Assembly (NCBI RefSeq): GCF_002250655.1
Contig: NZ_NOZR01000018.1
Coordinates: 62,001-126,000, forward strand
DNA: 64,000 nt
Source: Mycolicibacterium sphagni
Lineage (GTDB): Bacteria; Actinomycetota; Actinomycetes; Mycobacteriales; Mycobacteriaceae
Reading direction: 5' to 3'
Under the pieces are notes generated by a model, which saw nothing but the letters and a program-made list of their open reading frames with translations, was not told the origin of the DNA and searched no databases. Position numbers and translations under genes: made by a program. Shown piece by piece: positions 51,983 to 60,208 of this stretch (the first letter of the stretch is position 1; every line of letters starts with the position of its first letter).

Positions 51983-52722
51983 GAGAACTCCCTGATGAGG
52001 TTGCCGCGCAGGGTGATTCGGTCTCCCCGCATGCGGATGTATTCCAGGTCGACGGGCCGGCCGTCATCGAGGTGGGTCAGCCGTTCCAGTAACAGCACCG
52101 GCGCGCCTTCAGGCAGCTGCAGGATGGCTGCCGAGTGGGCGTCGGCGGGCACCGCCTCTACAGCCAGGCTCGCCGAGCCCAGCCGTTGCCCCGTGACCTC
52201 TTCCAGGAGCGCGAAGATGTCGTTGGTCTCCAGCGCCTGCGCGACGACGTCGGCTCCGACATCGGGTGCCAGGTAGGTCTTGTCCAAGCTGAGCGGAAGA
52301 TCCCCGAGGAAACGCAGCCGCTCGACGAACAACACCTGCTCACCGGGTTCCAACCGCAGGCGGCGCGCCACCGCGGGCGGTGCAGCCACCCACATCGCCG
52401 CCCGCACCTCGTTGCGGACTTCGCCGTAGCTCTTGAACGTCTCCTTCAATCCGACGAGCGCGTCCAGGCCGTGGTCGTATTTGCGGATCGCGACCTGGGT
52501 GCCGACTTTCGGGCCGCGGTCGATGAGCCCTTCGTTCTTCAGCGTGGTCAGCGCTTCACGGATGGTGTTGCGCGAGACGCCGAACTCGACGGACAGCTCG
52601 GCCTCGTTAGGTAGGCCTTGCGGGTATCCGCCAACGTGGATTTGGTGGCGTAGGACATCGGCGACGAGGCGAGCGTGATCGGCCCGCGCACGGCGGATCG
52701 GCACCGACTCGGCGTCGCTCAT
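51979..52722 (-). CDS. GntR/UTRA (HutC-type) regulator of the importer-reductase operon
   Basis: 247 residues from the ATG at 52722 with AGGAGG upstream. Winged-helix N-terminus (GGYPQGLPNEAELSVEFGVS, RNTIREALTTLKNEGLIDRG), UTRA ligand domain after residue 90 with VLFVERLRFLGDLPLSLDKT and a final EYIRMRGDRITL. First gene of the operon and coupled to the ferredoxin gene. Likely controls its own operon in response to the imported substrate or a product. Confidence 0.9.
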   Translation of the reverse strand: MSDAESVPIRRARADHARLVADVLRHQIHVGGYPQGLPNEAELSVEFGVSRNTIREALTTLKNEGLIDRGPKVGTQVAIRKYDHGLDALVGLKETFKSYGEVRNEVRAAMWVAAPPAVARRLRLEPGEQVLFVERLRFLGDLPLSLDKTYLAPDVGADVVAQALETNDIFALLEEVTGQRLGSASLAVEAVPADAHSAAILQLPEGAPVLLLERLTHLDDGRPVDLEYIRMRGDRITLRGNLIREFS

Positions 52723-52813
52723 CGCATCCTCCTGCCTGACGAGGTCTTCGCAAAACACGGTAAAGCCGCTGCGGGTAGCCACCAGCCGGACTGTCATTTC
52801 GGTGCTGGCGAGG

Positions 52814-52880
52814 ACCGGTATTGCGCCGGTGGGAAGTGCTTGAGACCAGGCGAAACCGGTCATCCACCGGGTATTGCGCC
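52814..52880. promoter_or_regulatory. Repeated element upstream of the GntR operon
   Basis: GGTATTGCGCC occurs twice (52817-52827 and 52870-52880), 53 bp apart, about five helical turns. The first copy lies in the dyad ACCGG-TATTGCG-CCGGT (52814-52830). Upstream of the gntR start; likely operator sites for GntR, by position. Confidence 0.5.
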
Positions 52881-52942
52881 ACCAATGCGACGAGGGGCGC
52901 AGTTCTGATCGTGCTGAGCCGAAAGCTGGGGTCGCCGGATGG

Positions 52943-53845
52943 TCAGCGGCCGGTGCGCCGTACGTGGTCCTCCACGCACCGCACGAAGGCCTCGCAGGCC
53001 GCGGATCGAACCGTGCCGATGGGTGCGATCAGGTTGACCTGCCGATGCAGGTTGGCGCCGACCACTGGGCGCAGTGCGAGGTTGGCGTCACCAGCGGCGC
53101 GCGACGCGGCCACCGATTCCGGCAGCAGTGCGACTCCGAGGTCCTTGCGGACGAACTGGATCACCTCGTCGACGCGGGTGACTTCGAAGGCGACGCGGCG
53201 GGGCACACCGGTGAAGCCGCGGTCGGTTTCGTGGCGTAGACCGTATCCGGGCGGGAAGTCGATGAACGGCAGGTCGGCAAGTTCGGTGAGCGCCAGCGAG
53301 GCCTTGGCCGCAAGCGGATGCGCAGCGGGCAGCACAGCAACCAGTGGCTCGCTGAACAATTCGGTGCGGGTCAGGCGGACCCCGGCACCCGACACGTTCG
53401 AACCCACGATCGCGGCGTCGAGTTTGCGGTCGCGGATCGCGTCGATCAGCAGATCACTGCCGCCGCTGCGCAGGGTGACGCTGACATCGGGATAGCGGGC
53501 ATGGAAGGTCGCCATGAGTGCGGCGACGTCAAGGCTCTCGGAGGGCACCTCCATCATCCCGACGGTGAGCCGTCCGCCGATGGTGCCGCTGAGAGCCTGC
53601 GCGTCGACTGTGATCTTGTCGACGCCGGCGAGCACCTGTTGAACCGCCGGCATCAACGCCTCGCCGGCCGGAGTCAAGGACACCGATCGCGTGGTGCGCT
53701 CGAACAGCTGCACCCCGAGCTCATCTTCGAGCTTGCGAATCTGTTGGCTCAGCGCGGATTGCACGACGAACACGCTTTCGGCAGCCTTGGTGAAACTCTG
53801 GGTCTCGGCCAGAGCCACCGCGTACCGCAGCTGCTGCAGGTTCAC
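52943..53845 (-). CDS. LysR-family regulator
   Basis: 300 residues from a GTG at 53845 (VNLQQLRYAVALAETQSFTK). Winged-helix at about 5-62 (SFTKAAESVFVVQSALSQQI, RKLEDELGVQLFER), then the periplasmic-binding-type effector domain. LysR regulators often control genes transcribed divergently; here that is the DUF3604-SsuABC operon. An imperfect dyad sits right at its start. It resembles sulfur- or aromatic-type LysR regulators only in general. Confidence 0.88.
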   Translation of the reverse strand: MNLQQLRYAVALAETQSFTKAAESVFVVQSALSQQIRKLEDELGVQLFERTTRSVSLTPAGEALMPAVQQVLAGVDKITVDAQALSGTIGGRLTVGMMEVPSESLDVAALMATFHARYPDVSVTLRSGGSDLLIDAIRDRKLDAAIVGSNVSGAGVRLTRTELFSEPLVAVLPAAHPLAAKASLALTELADLPFIDFPPGYGLRHETDRGFTGVPRRVAFEVTRVDEVIQFVRKDLGVALLPESVAASRAAGDANLALRPVVGANLHRQVNLIAPIGTVRSAACEAFVRCVEDHVRRTGR

Positions 53846-53847
53846 AG

Positions 53848-53870
53848 ATAAATCACTTTCAGTAATTAAT
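53848..53870. promoter_or_regulatory. LysR-type dyad between LysR and DUF3604 genes
   Basis: ATAAATCAC-TTTCA-GTAATTAAT is an imperfect dyad, 7 of 9 positions paired, in the AT-rich 79-nt space between the divergent starts. It is 3 nt from the LysR start, so it may mediate autoregulation as well as activation of the operon. Confidence 0.5.
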
Positions 53871-53924
53871 CGCATCATATCTATGAACTGGACTGGTAGG
53901 TGCAGGTGGAGCGAGAATTGCGCC

Positions 53925-56276
53925 GTGTCCGTCCCGGCTTCCCTCGACGCGTCGGTGGTTCGCGTCTCGGTCCGGCCGCAGCCGGCGATCCAAGCCAACG
54001 ACTGCTCCGATCCCGAGGTGGCCTTGCGGGTCACCAGCGAACTCGACGCTCTGCCGTTCCTGGGAACGCTCACCTGCGATACCGACGAAGTCGTTGCCGG
54101 GTCGACGCGCGAGCTGGTCTTCATCTACACCGTAGGGCGCTCCGGTATCGCCGACAGCGGCTGGCTCAAGCTGTGCTTCCGCTACTACTCGGACTGGGAC
54201 CTGCAGACGATCGATCCGCAGGGGCGCGACTACGCCTCCGCCCGGCTGCTGCATCGCTCCCGAGCCGGCGGCGCGTCCGAACAGGGGACGGCCACCGTGC
54301 AGCGCCTCGACGTCAAATACGACATCAAGGGTGGTGAGCGTCCGTTCCAGAAGTCGCTGCTCATCCATGCTGTCGACGGCTACCTGCGACCCGGCGACAT
54401 CATCGAAATACGGCTCGGTGACCGCACATTCGGCGGGCCTGGAACCAGAGTGCAGACGTTCGTCGAGGACGAGTTCGAACTCCACCTCTTCGTCGACGCG
54501 CTGGGCACCTCGAGGATGGCTCACGCCGGTGTCAGCCGGCTGGCGGTGGTGCCGGGAGTTCCCGAGCGACTTATCGCCCACGGTCCGAGGGTGATTCGCG
54601 CCGACGCGCCGGCCGCAGTGTTGCGCGCCCATCTGCAGGATCGCTGGGGCAACGTCTGTCGCGACGTCGCGGCGACCGTTGACGCGTCGGTCTCCGGTCT
54701 GAGGCTGGCGAGTGCGGCGACCCCGGTGCAGGGCTGGGCGTGCGCGACGCTGTCTGTTCCCGCTGAGTCCGCCACCGTCGACGTTGTCGCCGATGTCCAG
54801 GGCGTCGGGCACCTGCGAACCAGCTCCCACCTGGATGTCGTCGATGAATTCCCATCACCAAGAGCGCTTTTCAGCGATCTGCACGTGCATTCCAACGACA
54901 CCGTCGGGACGCAGAACACCGACTGGAACCTGGCCTTCGGCCGGGACGTCGGCGCGCTGGATGTGTTGGGGTACACCGCCAACGACTTCCAGATCACCGA
55001 CGAGGCGTGGGCCGACGTGGTCTCCGCTTGCCGGGAGGCGACCGAGGATGGCCGGTTCGTCTGCTACCCCGGCGTGGAATGGTGTGGCACAGCAGGAGTC
55101 GGTGGAGACCACAACGTGGTGTTCCTCGGCGAGGACACCACGCTGGCCCGTTCCCTGGAGTGGCATCAGGGCATGGCAAGCAAAGACCTCGTCCCGCAAG
55201 CATGGCCGATCACCCGGCTCTACGCCGCCTATGACCACGACCCGGAGTCCTATCTGCTGATCCCGCACGTCGGCGGCCGGCGTGCAGTCCTGGATTGGCA
55301 CCACCCGGAACTCGAGCGTCTGATCGAGGTGCACTCCGCATGGGGATCCAGCCCGTGGTTCTACGAGGACGCACTGGCCAAGGGATTGCGGCTCGGGGCC
55401 AGCGCCGCCAGCGACGAGCACCGCGGACGGCCAGGCGGCGGCAGCCCGGGAGCGAACATTTTCGGCGGGCATGGCGGGCTCACCGGCGTGTTGGCCCCCG
55501 AGTTGACCCGGACGGACGTCGGGCGCGCGCTGCGGGGCCGCCGAACCTGGGCCACCACCGGCGCCCGCGCGGTAGCACTGCTGCGCTCGGGCGATCACTG
55601 GATGGGCGACGAAATCAGCACGGCCGAAGCCGAATTGGCAGCCGATTACGCCCTCTACGGCACGGCCGGCTGGGAGGAATTGGAGATCCGCGACAGCGCC
55701 GGGATGTTGTGGCGGCGCGACTTCCACGCCGAGAGCGGCTTCGCCGACACGTTGGTCCGAGTGCGCTGGGGTGGGGCGCGCCATCGCGACCGCTACCGGT
55801 GGGCGACGTGGACCGGACGACTGCGGGTCACCGGAGCCGGCATCGAGGACGTAACCCCCTGGGCGGCGACGCACCCGGAGCAGCGCTTCGATCCTATTGC
55901 CGACGGAGTCTCCTGGCAGACCACCACCTACGGCAGTGATATCGGTGTGGTGCTGCGCCTCTCGAGTCTTGAGGAAGCCCGGCTGGATCTGTTCACCACG
56001 GTGATCGAGGATAATCTCGAGACGGCGTTGACGGTCAGTGGACGCCAACTGATCGATGACGGGCACCACGAGGTGACCGTCGGTGGCCTGAACCTGACGG
56101 TCCGAGTCGAGCGCATGGCCGACCCGGCCACCTTGCCTCTCACCGCGACCGGTCATCTGGAACTCGGCCTGCCGCAGGCCGATTCGGCCGTCTATCTGCG
56201 GGGCCGCCAAGCCGACGGTCATCAGGTCTGGACCAGTCCGCTGTTTGTCACACGGCCGGATCGAGCACAGGGATGA
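53925..56276 (+). CDS. DUF3604 (PHP-like) metal-dependent hydrolase
   Basis: 783 residues. The N-terminal about 310 residues are beta-rich. The C-terminal part has the DUF3604/PHP metal site: FSDLHVHSNDTVGTQNTDWN (HxH), VCYPGVEWCG, GDHNVVFL, LLIPHVGGRR and ASDEHRGRPGGGSPG. PHP-like enzymes hydrolyse phosphoester-type bonds; DUF3604 members lie near sulfatase and uptake genes. GTG at 53925 (an ATG at 53883 is possible). First gene of the plus-strand operon; the stop overlaps the leader-peptide ATG by 4 nt. Substrate unknown. Confidence 0.78.
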   Translation: MSVPASLDASVVRVSVRPQPAIQANDCSDPEVALRVTSELDALPFLGTLTCDTDEVVAGSTRELVFIYTVGRSGIADSGWLKLCFRYYSDWDLQTIDPQGRDYASARLLHRSRAGGASEQGTATVQRLDVKYDIKGGERPFQKSLLIHAVDGYLRPGDIIEIRLGDRTFGGPGTRVQTFVEDEFELHLFVDALGTSRMAHAGVSRLAVVPGVPERLIAHGPRVIRADAPAAVLRAHLQDRWGNVCRDVAATVDASVSGLRLASAATPVQGWACATLSVPAESATVDVVADVQGVGHLRTSSHLDVVDEFPSPRALFSDLHVHSNDTVGTQNTDWNLAFGRDVGALDVLGYTANDFQITDEAWADVVSACREATEDGRFVCYPGVEWCGTAGVGGDHNVVFLGEDTTLARSLEWHQGMASKDLVPQAWPITRLYAAYDHDPESYLLIPHVGGRRAVLDWHHPELERLIEVHSAWGSSPWFYEDALAKGLRLGASAASDEHRGRPGGGSPGANIFGGHGGLTGVLAPELTRTDVGRALRGRRTWATTGARAVALLRSGDHWMGDEISTAEAELAADYALYGTAGWEELEIRDSAGMLWRRDFHAESGFADTLVRVRWGGARHRDRYRWATWTGRLRVTGAGIEDVTPWAATHPEQRFDPIADGVSWQTTTYGSDIGVVLRLSSLEEARLDLFTTVIEDNLETALTVSGRQLIDDGHHEVTVGGLNLTVRVERMADPATLPLTATGHLELGLPQADSAVYLRGRQADGHQVWTSPLFVTRPDRAQG

Positions 56277-56374
56277 CGCCGGCTCTGCGCTGTCACCTCA
56301 CCCGGCGGCTGCACATCGACCTGCAGCGTGTCATCGCCGCCGCATGTCCCGATGCGCATCTCTGCGCCCGCTGA
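56273..56374 (+). CDS. Leader peptide of the actinobacterial sulfur-gene type (33 residues)
   Basis: ATG at 56273 overlaps the DUF3604 stop. The peptide contains LTRRLHIDLQRVIAAAC followed by PDAHLCAR. The pattern LTRRxHxDLxRVxxxxC is that of the putative leader peptides found upstream of sulfonate, sulfate and cysteine genes in actinobacteria. It has Cys codons at residues 7, 25 and 31, which would make ribosome progress depend on charged tRNA-Cys. Likely a cysteine-responsive attenuator for the importer genes downstream. Confidence 0.8.
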   Translation: MTPALRCHLTRRLHIDLQRVIAAACPDAHLCAR

Positions 56375-56446
56375 CACTCAAAACTCCACGGCCCCTTTTC
56401 CTCACGCCGGCATCGATCGGGCGTGACTCTTCCAGCCTTTACTGAA

Positions 56447-56458
56447 CTCCCCAAGGAG
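56447..56458 (+). promoter_or_regulatory. Ribosome-binding-site hairpin before SBP gene
   Basis: CTCC-CCAA-GGAG: the GGAG that serves the SBP start at 56464 can pair with CTCC just before it. A small stem that could hide the site; the leader peptide upstream may control it. Short stem, so suggestive only. Confidence 0.4.
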
Positions 56459-56463
56459 ACACC

Positions 56464-57489
56464 ATGCCGCGACGCATATACATCTATCGGGCGGTGCTGG
56501 CTCTCGCCGTGCTCGCGACCGCCCTGTCCGGATGCGGACACTCCGCCCCGGCCACGGATTCCGCCCAGAAGGTCACGCTGCGGCTGGGCTATCTGACGCG
56601 TGTCACCCACGCCTCCGCACTCGTTGGACTCGACAAAGGCTTGTTCACCAAGAATCTCGGGCCCGATGTCACCCTGGACGTCAAGCCGTTCGGTCAAGGC
56701 ACCGAAGAGGCCACCGCCTTGCTGTCCGGTCAGCTCGACGCGGCCTACGTCGGGCCGAACCCGGCGTTCAACGCGTGGCAGAAGTCGAGCGGCACGGCCA
56801 TCAAGATAATTTCCGGATCTGCCACCGGTGGGACGACTTTCGTCGTCAAGCCTGGCATTCAGACGGCTCAGGACCTGCGCGGCAAGACGCTGGCCGACCC
56901 GGCGTTGGGCGGCACACAGGACGTGAGCCTGCGGAGTTGGCTCAAGGACAACGGCCTGCAGACCAAACCCCAGGGTGGCGGCGACGTCTTCATCAAACCC
57001 ACCAAACCCGAGTCGGCCATCATCCCGGCGTTCACCGCGAATCAGATCGACGGCGCGATCGAGTCCGCACCCTATGACGTCCAGCTGGTCAAGGCCGGCG
57101 GTGTACCACTGTGGTCGGACCCCGGCACGATCACCATTCTGGTGGTGCGGCAGGAATACCTCCAGGCCCATCCCGACGTCGTCTCCGGCCTGCTGAAGGG
57201 CCAGGTCGAGGCCAACGATTTCATCCATGACAACCCGGACGCGGCCGCGCAGTCGGCCAACAATACCCTGGCCGGTGCGCTGGGGAAGGGGCTGGACCCC
57301 GACGTGTTAAAGGCGTCGTTCCAAGAGACGACATTCACCAATGACCCGGGTGCGGCGTCGCTCAAAGACCAAGTGCAGAAGGCGGTTTCGGTCGGTCTAC
57401 TCGATCCGCTGAAGCTCGATGGAATATTCGACCTGCAGCCGTTGAACGAGATTCTGAAGGGGTCCGGGAAGCCACAGGTCGATGCATGA
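56464..57489 (+). CDS. Substrate-binding lipoprotein (SsuA/TauA-like)
   Basis: 341 residues, ATG at 56464 with AAGGAG. Lipobox LSGC (Cys24). Binding fold of the aliphatic sulfonate/nitrate family (LRLGYLTRVTHASALVGLDK; GQGTEEATALLSGQLDAAYV; GPNPAFNAWQKSSG). The stop overlaps the ATPase start by 4 nt. Delivers an organosulfur-type substrate to the permease. Confidence 0.92.
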   Translation: MPRRIYIYRAVLALAVLATALSGCGHSAPATDSAQKVTLRLGYLTRVTHASALVGLDKGLFTKNLGPDVTLDVKPFGQGTEEATALLSGQLDAAYVGPNPAFNAWQKSSGTAIKIISGSATGGTTFVVKPGIQTAQDLRGKTLADPALGGTQDVSLRSWLKDNGLQTKPQGGGDVFIKPTKPESAIIPAFTANQIDGAIESAPYDVQLVKAGGVPLWSDPGTITILVVRQEYLQAHPDVVSGLLKGQVEANDFIHDNPDAAAQSANNTLAGALGKGLDPDVLKASFQETTFTNDPGAASLKDQVQKAVSVGLLDPLKLDGIFDLQPLNEILKGSGKPQVDA

Positions 57490-58280
57490 CGAGCCCGACG
57501 TTCACGACATTGCCTGAACAGCACCCGCTGGCGGCGGCGGCCGTTCGCCTGACGGAGGTGTCCAAGAGCTATCGGCAGGGCCGGTCGGTCTTGCAGGCGC
57601 TCGACGGCATCTCGCTGACCGCTGGTGCCGGTGAGTTCGTCTGCATTGTCGGAGCGTCGGGCTGCGGGAAGAGCACCCTGCTGTCCCTGGTGGCGGGCCT
57701 GGATCAGGCCTCGTCGGGAGAGGTGTTCAGCGGGAAGCGGCGACCGGCCTTGATGTTTCAAGAGCCGGCGCTGTTTCCCTGGTTGACGGCGGCACGCAAT
57801 GTCGAGCTGCCGCTGCGGGCCAGGGGGGTACCCAAGCGACAGCGCCGGGAGCGGGTTGCCGAGCTGCTGCACACGGTGCGGCTCGGTGAATTCGCCGATG
57901 TCCGCCCGCATCAGCTCTCCGGCGGGATGCGCCAGCGGGTGGCACTCGCGCGCGCGCTGGCCCAGGACGCGGACGTCCTGCTGATGGACGAGCCGTTCGG
58001 CGCGCTCGATGCCATCACCCGGGACCATCTGCACACCGAACTCGAACGGGTCGTCGCCGAATGCGGACTTACCGTCCTGTTCGTGACGCACAACGTTTCT
58101 GAGGCGGTACGGCTGGGGGACCGGGTGGTGCTGCTGAGCAGCCGGCCCGGGCGCGTCATCGCCGAGGTGCCGGTGCCCGTCGAGCGGCCCCGGCGAAGCA
58201 ACACCACCGACGTGGCGGCGCTGGCGGCGGTCATCACCGAGAAGCTCCAGGTGGCGGAGGCCGGCAATGGTCAGCACTGA
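57486..58280 (+). CDS. ABC transporter ATPase (SsuB-like)
   Basis: 264 residues. Walker A GASGCGKST, Q loop QEPALFPWLT, signature LSGGMRQRVALARALA, Walker B VLLMDEPFGALD, switch THNVSEA. Aliphatic-sulfonate subfamily. ATG at 57486 overlaps the SBP stop (ATGA). Partner of the SBP and permease in this operon, and distinct from the ATPase at 48677. Confidence 0.93.
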   Translation: MTSPTFTTLPEQHPLAAAAVRLTEVSKSYRQGRSVLQALDGISLTAGAGEFVCIVGASGCGKSTLLSLVAGLDQASSGEVFSGKRRPALMFQEPALFPWLTAARNVELPLRARGVPKRQRRERVAELLHTVRLGEFADVRPHQLSGGMRQRVALARALAQDADVLLMDEPFGALDAITRDHLHTELERVVAECGLTVLFVTHNVSEAVRLGDRVVLLSSRPGRVIAEVPVPVERPRRSNTTDVAALAAVITEKLQVAEAGNGQH

Positions 58281-59094
58281 AACGCGGCGGCAGCCAACGG
58301 TGCGGAACTTCGGCCGGCCGGGCCGCTCGCTGTGGGCACCGCTGCTGGGAGTGGCGACGGTCCTTGCGGCGTGGCAAATTGTCTACCTGAGCGGATGGAA
58401 GCCGTCCTTCGTACTGCCAAGTCCTGCCACGGTATTGACGGAACTGTGGGATCAGGCCCAACACCGGGTGCTGTGGGAGGCCATCGGGACGACCATGAGC
58501 CGGGCGGTGATCGGGTTCGGCCTGGCTCTGGTGATCGGCACGGCACTTGGCGTGGTGATCACCAGAAACCGATTGCTGCGCGCCGCTTTCGGGCCGGTCA
58601 TCACCGGCCTACAAACCATGCCGGCCATCGCGTGGTTCCCGTTCGCCATCATTTTCTTCGGCATCACCACGTCGGCGATTCTGTTCGTCATCGTGATCGG
58701 CACGGCTCCTGCTATCGCCACCGGCGTCATCGCGGGCGCCGACCACATCCCCCCGTTGCTGCTTCGCTCCGCCAAGAGCATGGGCCTGCGCGGTGTCGCG
58801 CTCTATCGGCACCTGATCCTGCCGGCCTCGTTGCCGATGTTCGTCGCCGGGCTGAAACAGGGTTGGGCATTCGCGTGGCGCAGCCTGATGTCGGGCGAGC
58901 TCGTCGTGATCGTCACCAACACCGCCTCGATCGGGGTACTGCTCGAAAACGCGCAGAACTTGACGGACATGCCGGCCGCGATCGCGATCATGATCGTCAT
59001 CCTGGTGCTGGGCATCGTCATCGACGCGTTGTTCAGTGCGGCAGACAAGGTGATTCGCCGGCGCTGGGGCCTGGTGGACGCAGCGGATTCATGA
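58267..59094 (+). CDS. ABC transporter permease (SsuC-like)
   Basis: 275 residues with about six membrane helices; EAA loop LRSAKSMGLRGVALYRHLIL. ATG at 58267 overlaps the ATPase gene by 14 nt. The sequence FAWRSLMSGELVVIVTNTAS is typical of sulfonate/taurine permeases. Confidence 0.92.
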   Translation: MVSTETRRQPTVRNFGRPGRSLWAPLLGVATVLAAWQIVYLSGWKPSFVLPSPATVLTELWDQAQHRVLWEAIGTTMSRAVIGFGLALVIGTALGVVITRNRLLRAAFGPVITGLQTMPAIAWFPFAIIFFGITTSAILFVIVIGTAPAIATGVIAGADHIPPLLLRSAKSMGLRGVALYRHLILPASLPMFVAGLKQGWAFAWRSLMSGELVVIVTNTASIGVLLENAQNLTDMPAAIAIMIVILVLGIVIDALFSAADKVIRRRWGLVDAADS

Positions 59095-59116
59095 CCACGA
59101 CAGAGGAGTTCCCTTC

Positions 59117-60208
59117 GTGACGGCAACGTCGGCATCCAACGAATTCAGGCTCTGGGCCTTCGGTGACGCGCACGTCGGCACCGACAAGCAGTTCGGCCGC
59201 AGCAGTCTCGCCGAAGCGATTTCGCAGTCGGAGTTCGGCGGGGCCGAAGGCGGCCCGCCCTTCGACTGGGACATCGCCATCGACGTGGGTGACATGTCCG
59301 GCGCCCACCACAGCCTGCCCGACGACACTGAAGGCGAAGAGGTGCGAAAGCAGTTTGCCGCGCTGCGAACCCACCGCCGCGAAGATGTCTACAGTGTGAG
59401 CGGAAACCACGACCGGAGTGGACTTTCCGAGTCGGAGGCCTGGTGGTGGCAGAAGTGGATCGACCCACTGGGTGAGCACACCGAAACCTCGGGCGTCGAT
59501 TCTGCCGCACGGCAGTACCCCGTGACGGGTACCTGGGAGCGGTACTCGTTCCGGGTGGGGAACTTGCTGTTCCTGATGATGAGCGACCGCAACGAACCCA
59601 CCCAGACTGTGGGGCGCGGCACGCTCGGCGGCAATCCGGGAGGCGTGGTCAGTGGTGAGACCTTCGACTGGTTCAAAACCATGGTCGACGACAACCCCGA
59701 CGCCATCGTCATCGCGGTGCACCACTACGTGCTGAAGGACACCACCGTGGCCTCAGGCGAATGGGAGGGGGTACGCAGGAACGCGGCCGGCGCCTGGGAG
59801 GAGCACTACCATCGGCCCTTCGGCGAAGGAACGCCACAGGGCGCGTCGTACCTGTACTGGGTTGACAGTAAACCGGATTCGGCCGCGTTCGAAGACTTCC
59901 TGGCCGCGCGGCCGGGGCGGGTCCAGATGTGGCTGGCCGGACACACGCACACCAACCCCGACGACAATCACGGCGGCAAGACACATATCGAACAGCGCTG
60001 GGGCACATGGTTCCTCAATGTCGCATCGTTGAGCCGCCATCACATGCCACGCACCACACTGCCGATCAGCCGGTTGCTCACCTTCACCCCGGGTAGCGCC
60101 GATGTGCGGGTGCAGTGCTATCTGCACACCAGTCAGCACGCGCCGCAGGGCTGGTACCCCAAGGCGGAGCGCATCATCCAGCTGAACCGGCCCTTCGTCA
60201 GCGGCTAG
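59117..60208 (+). CDS. Calcineurin-like metallophosphoesterase family protein
   Basis: 363 residues. Metal-binding motifs: GDAHVG, GDM (IAIDVGDMSGAHHSL), GNHD (SVSGNHDRSG), HH (VIAVHHYVL) and GHTHTN. A GTG at 59117 with AGAGGAG. No signal peptide. Last gene of the importer operon, 22 nt after the permease. It should hydrolyse an ester, phosphate-type by fold; with a sulfur-type importer and leader peptide, a sulfur-containing ester substrate is a possibility only. The stop overlaps the convergent SDR gene. Confidence 0.85.
   Translation: MTATSASNEFRLWAFGDAHVGTDKQFGRSSLAEAISQSEFGGAEGGPPFDWDIAIDVGDMSGAHHSLPDDTEGEEVRKQFAALRTHRREDVYSVSGNHDRSGLSESEAWWWQKWIDPLGEHTETSGVDSAARQYPVTGTWERYSFRVGNLLFLMMSDRNEPTQTVGRGTLGGNPGGVVSGETFDWFKTMVDDNPDAIVIAVHHYVLKDTTVASGEWEGVRRNAAGAWEEHYHRPFGEGTPQGASYLYWVDSKPDSAAFEDFLAARPGRVQMWLAGHTHTNPDDNHGGKTHIEQRWGTWFLNVASLSRHHMPRTTLPISRLLTFTPGSADVRVQCYLHTSQHAPQGWYPKAERIIQLNRPFVSG

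Noticed and set aside
53691..53924. Longer start for the DUF3604 gene at 53691
   Set aside because: It would overlap the LysR gene by about 155 nt; the segment encodes nothing domain-like.
54855..56222. Antisense ORF (455 codons) opposite the DUF3604 gene
   Set aside because: Shadow of the plus-strand gene, no recognisable domain.
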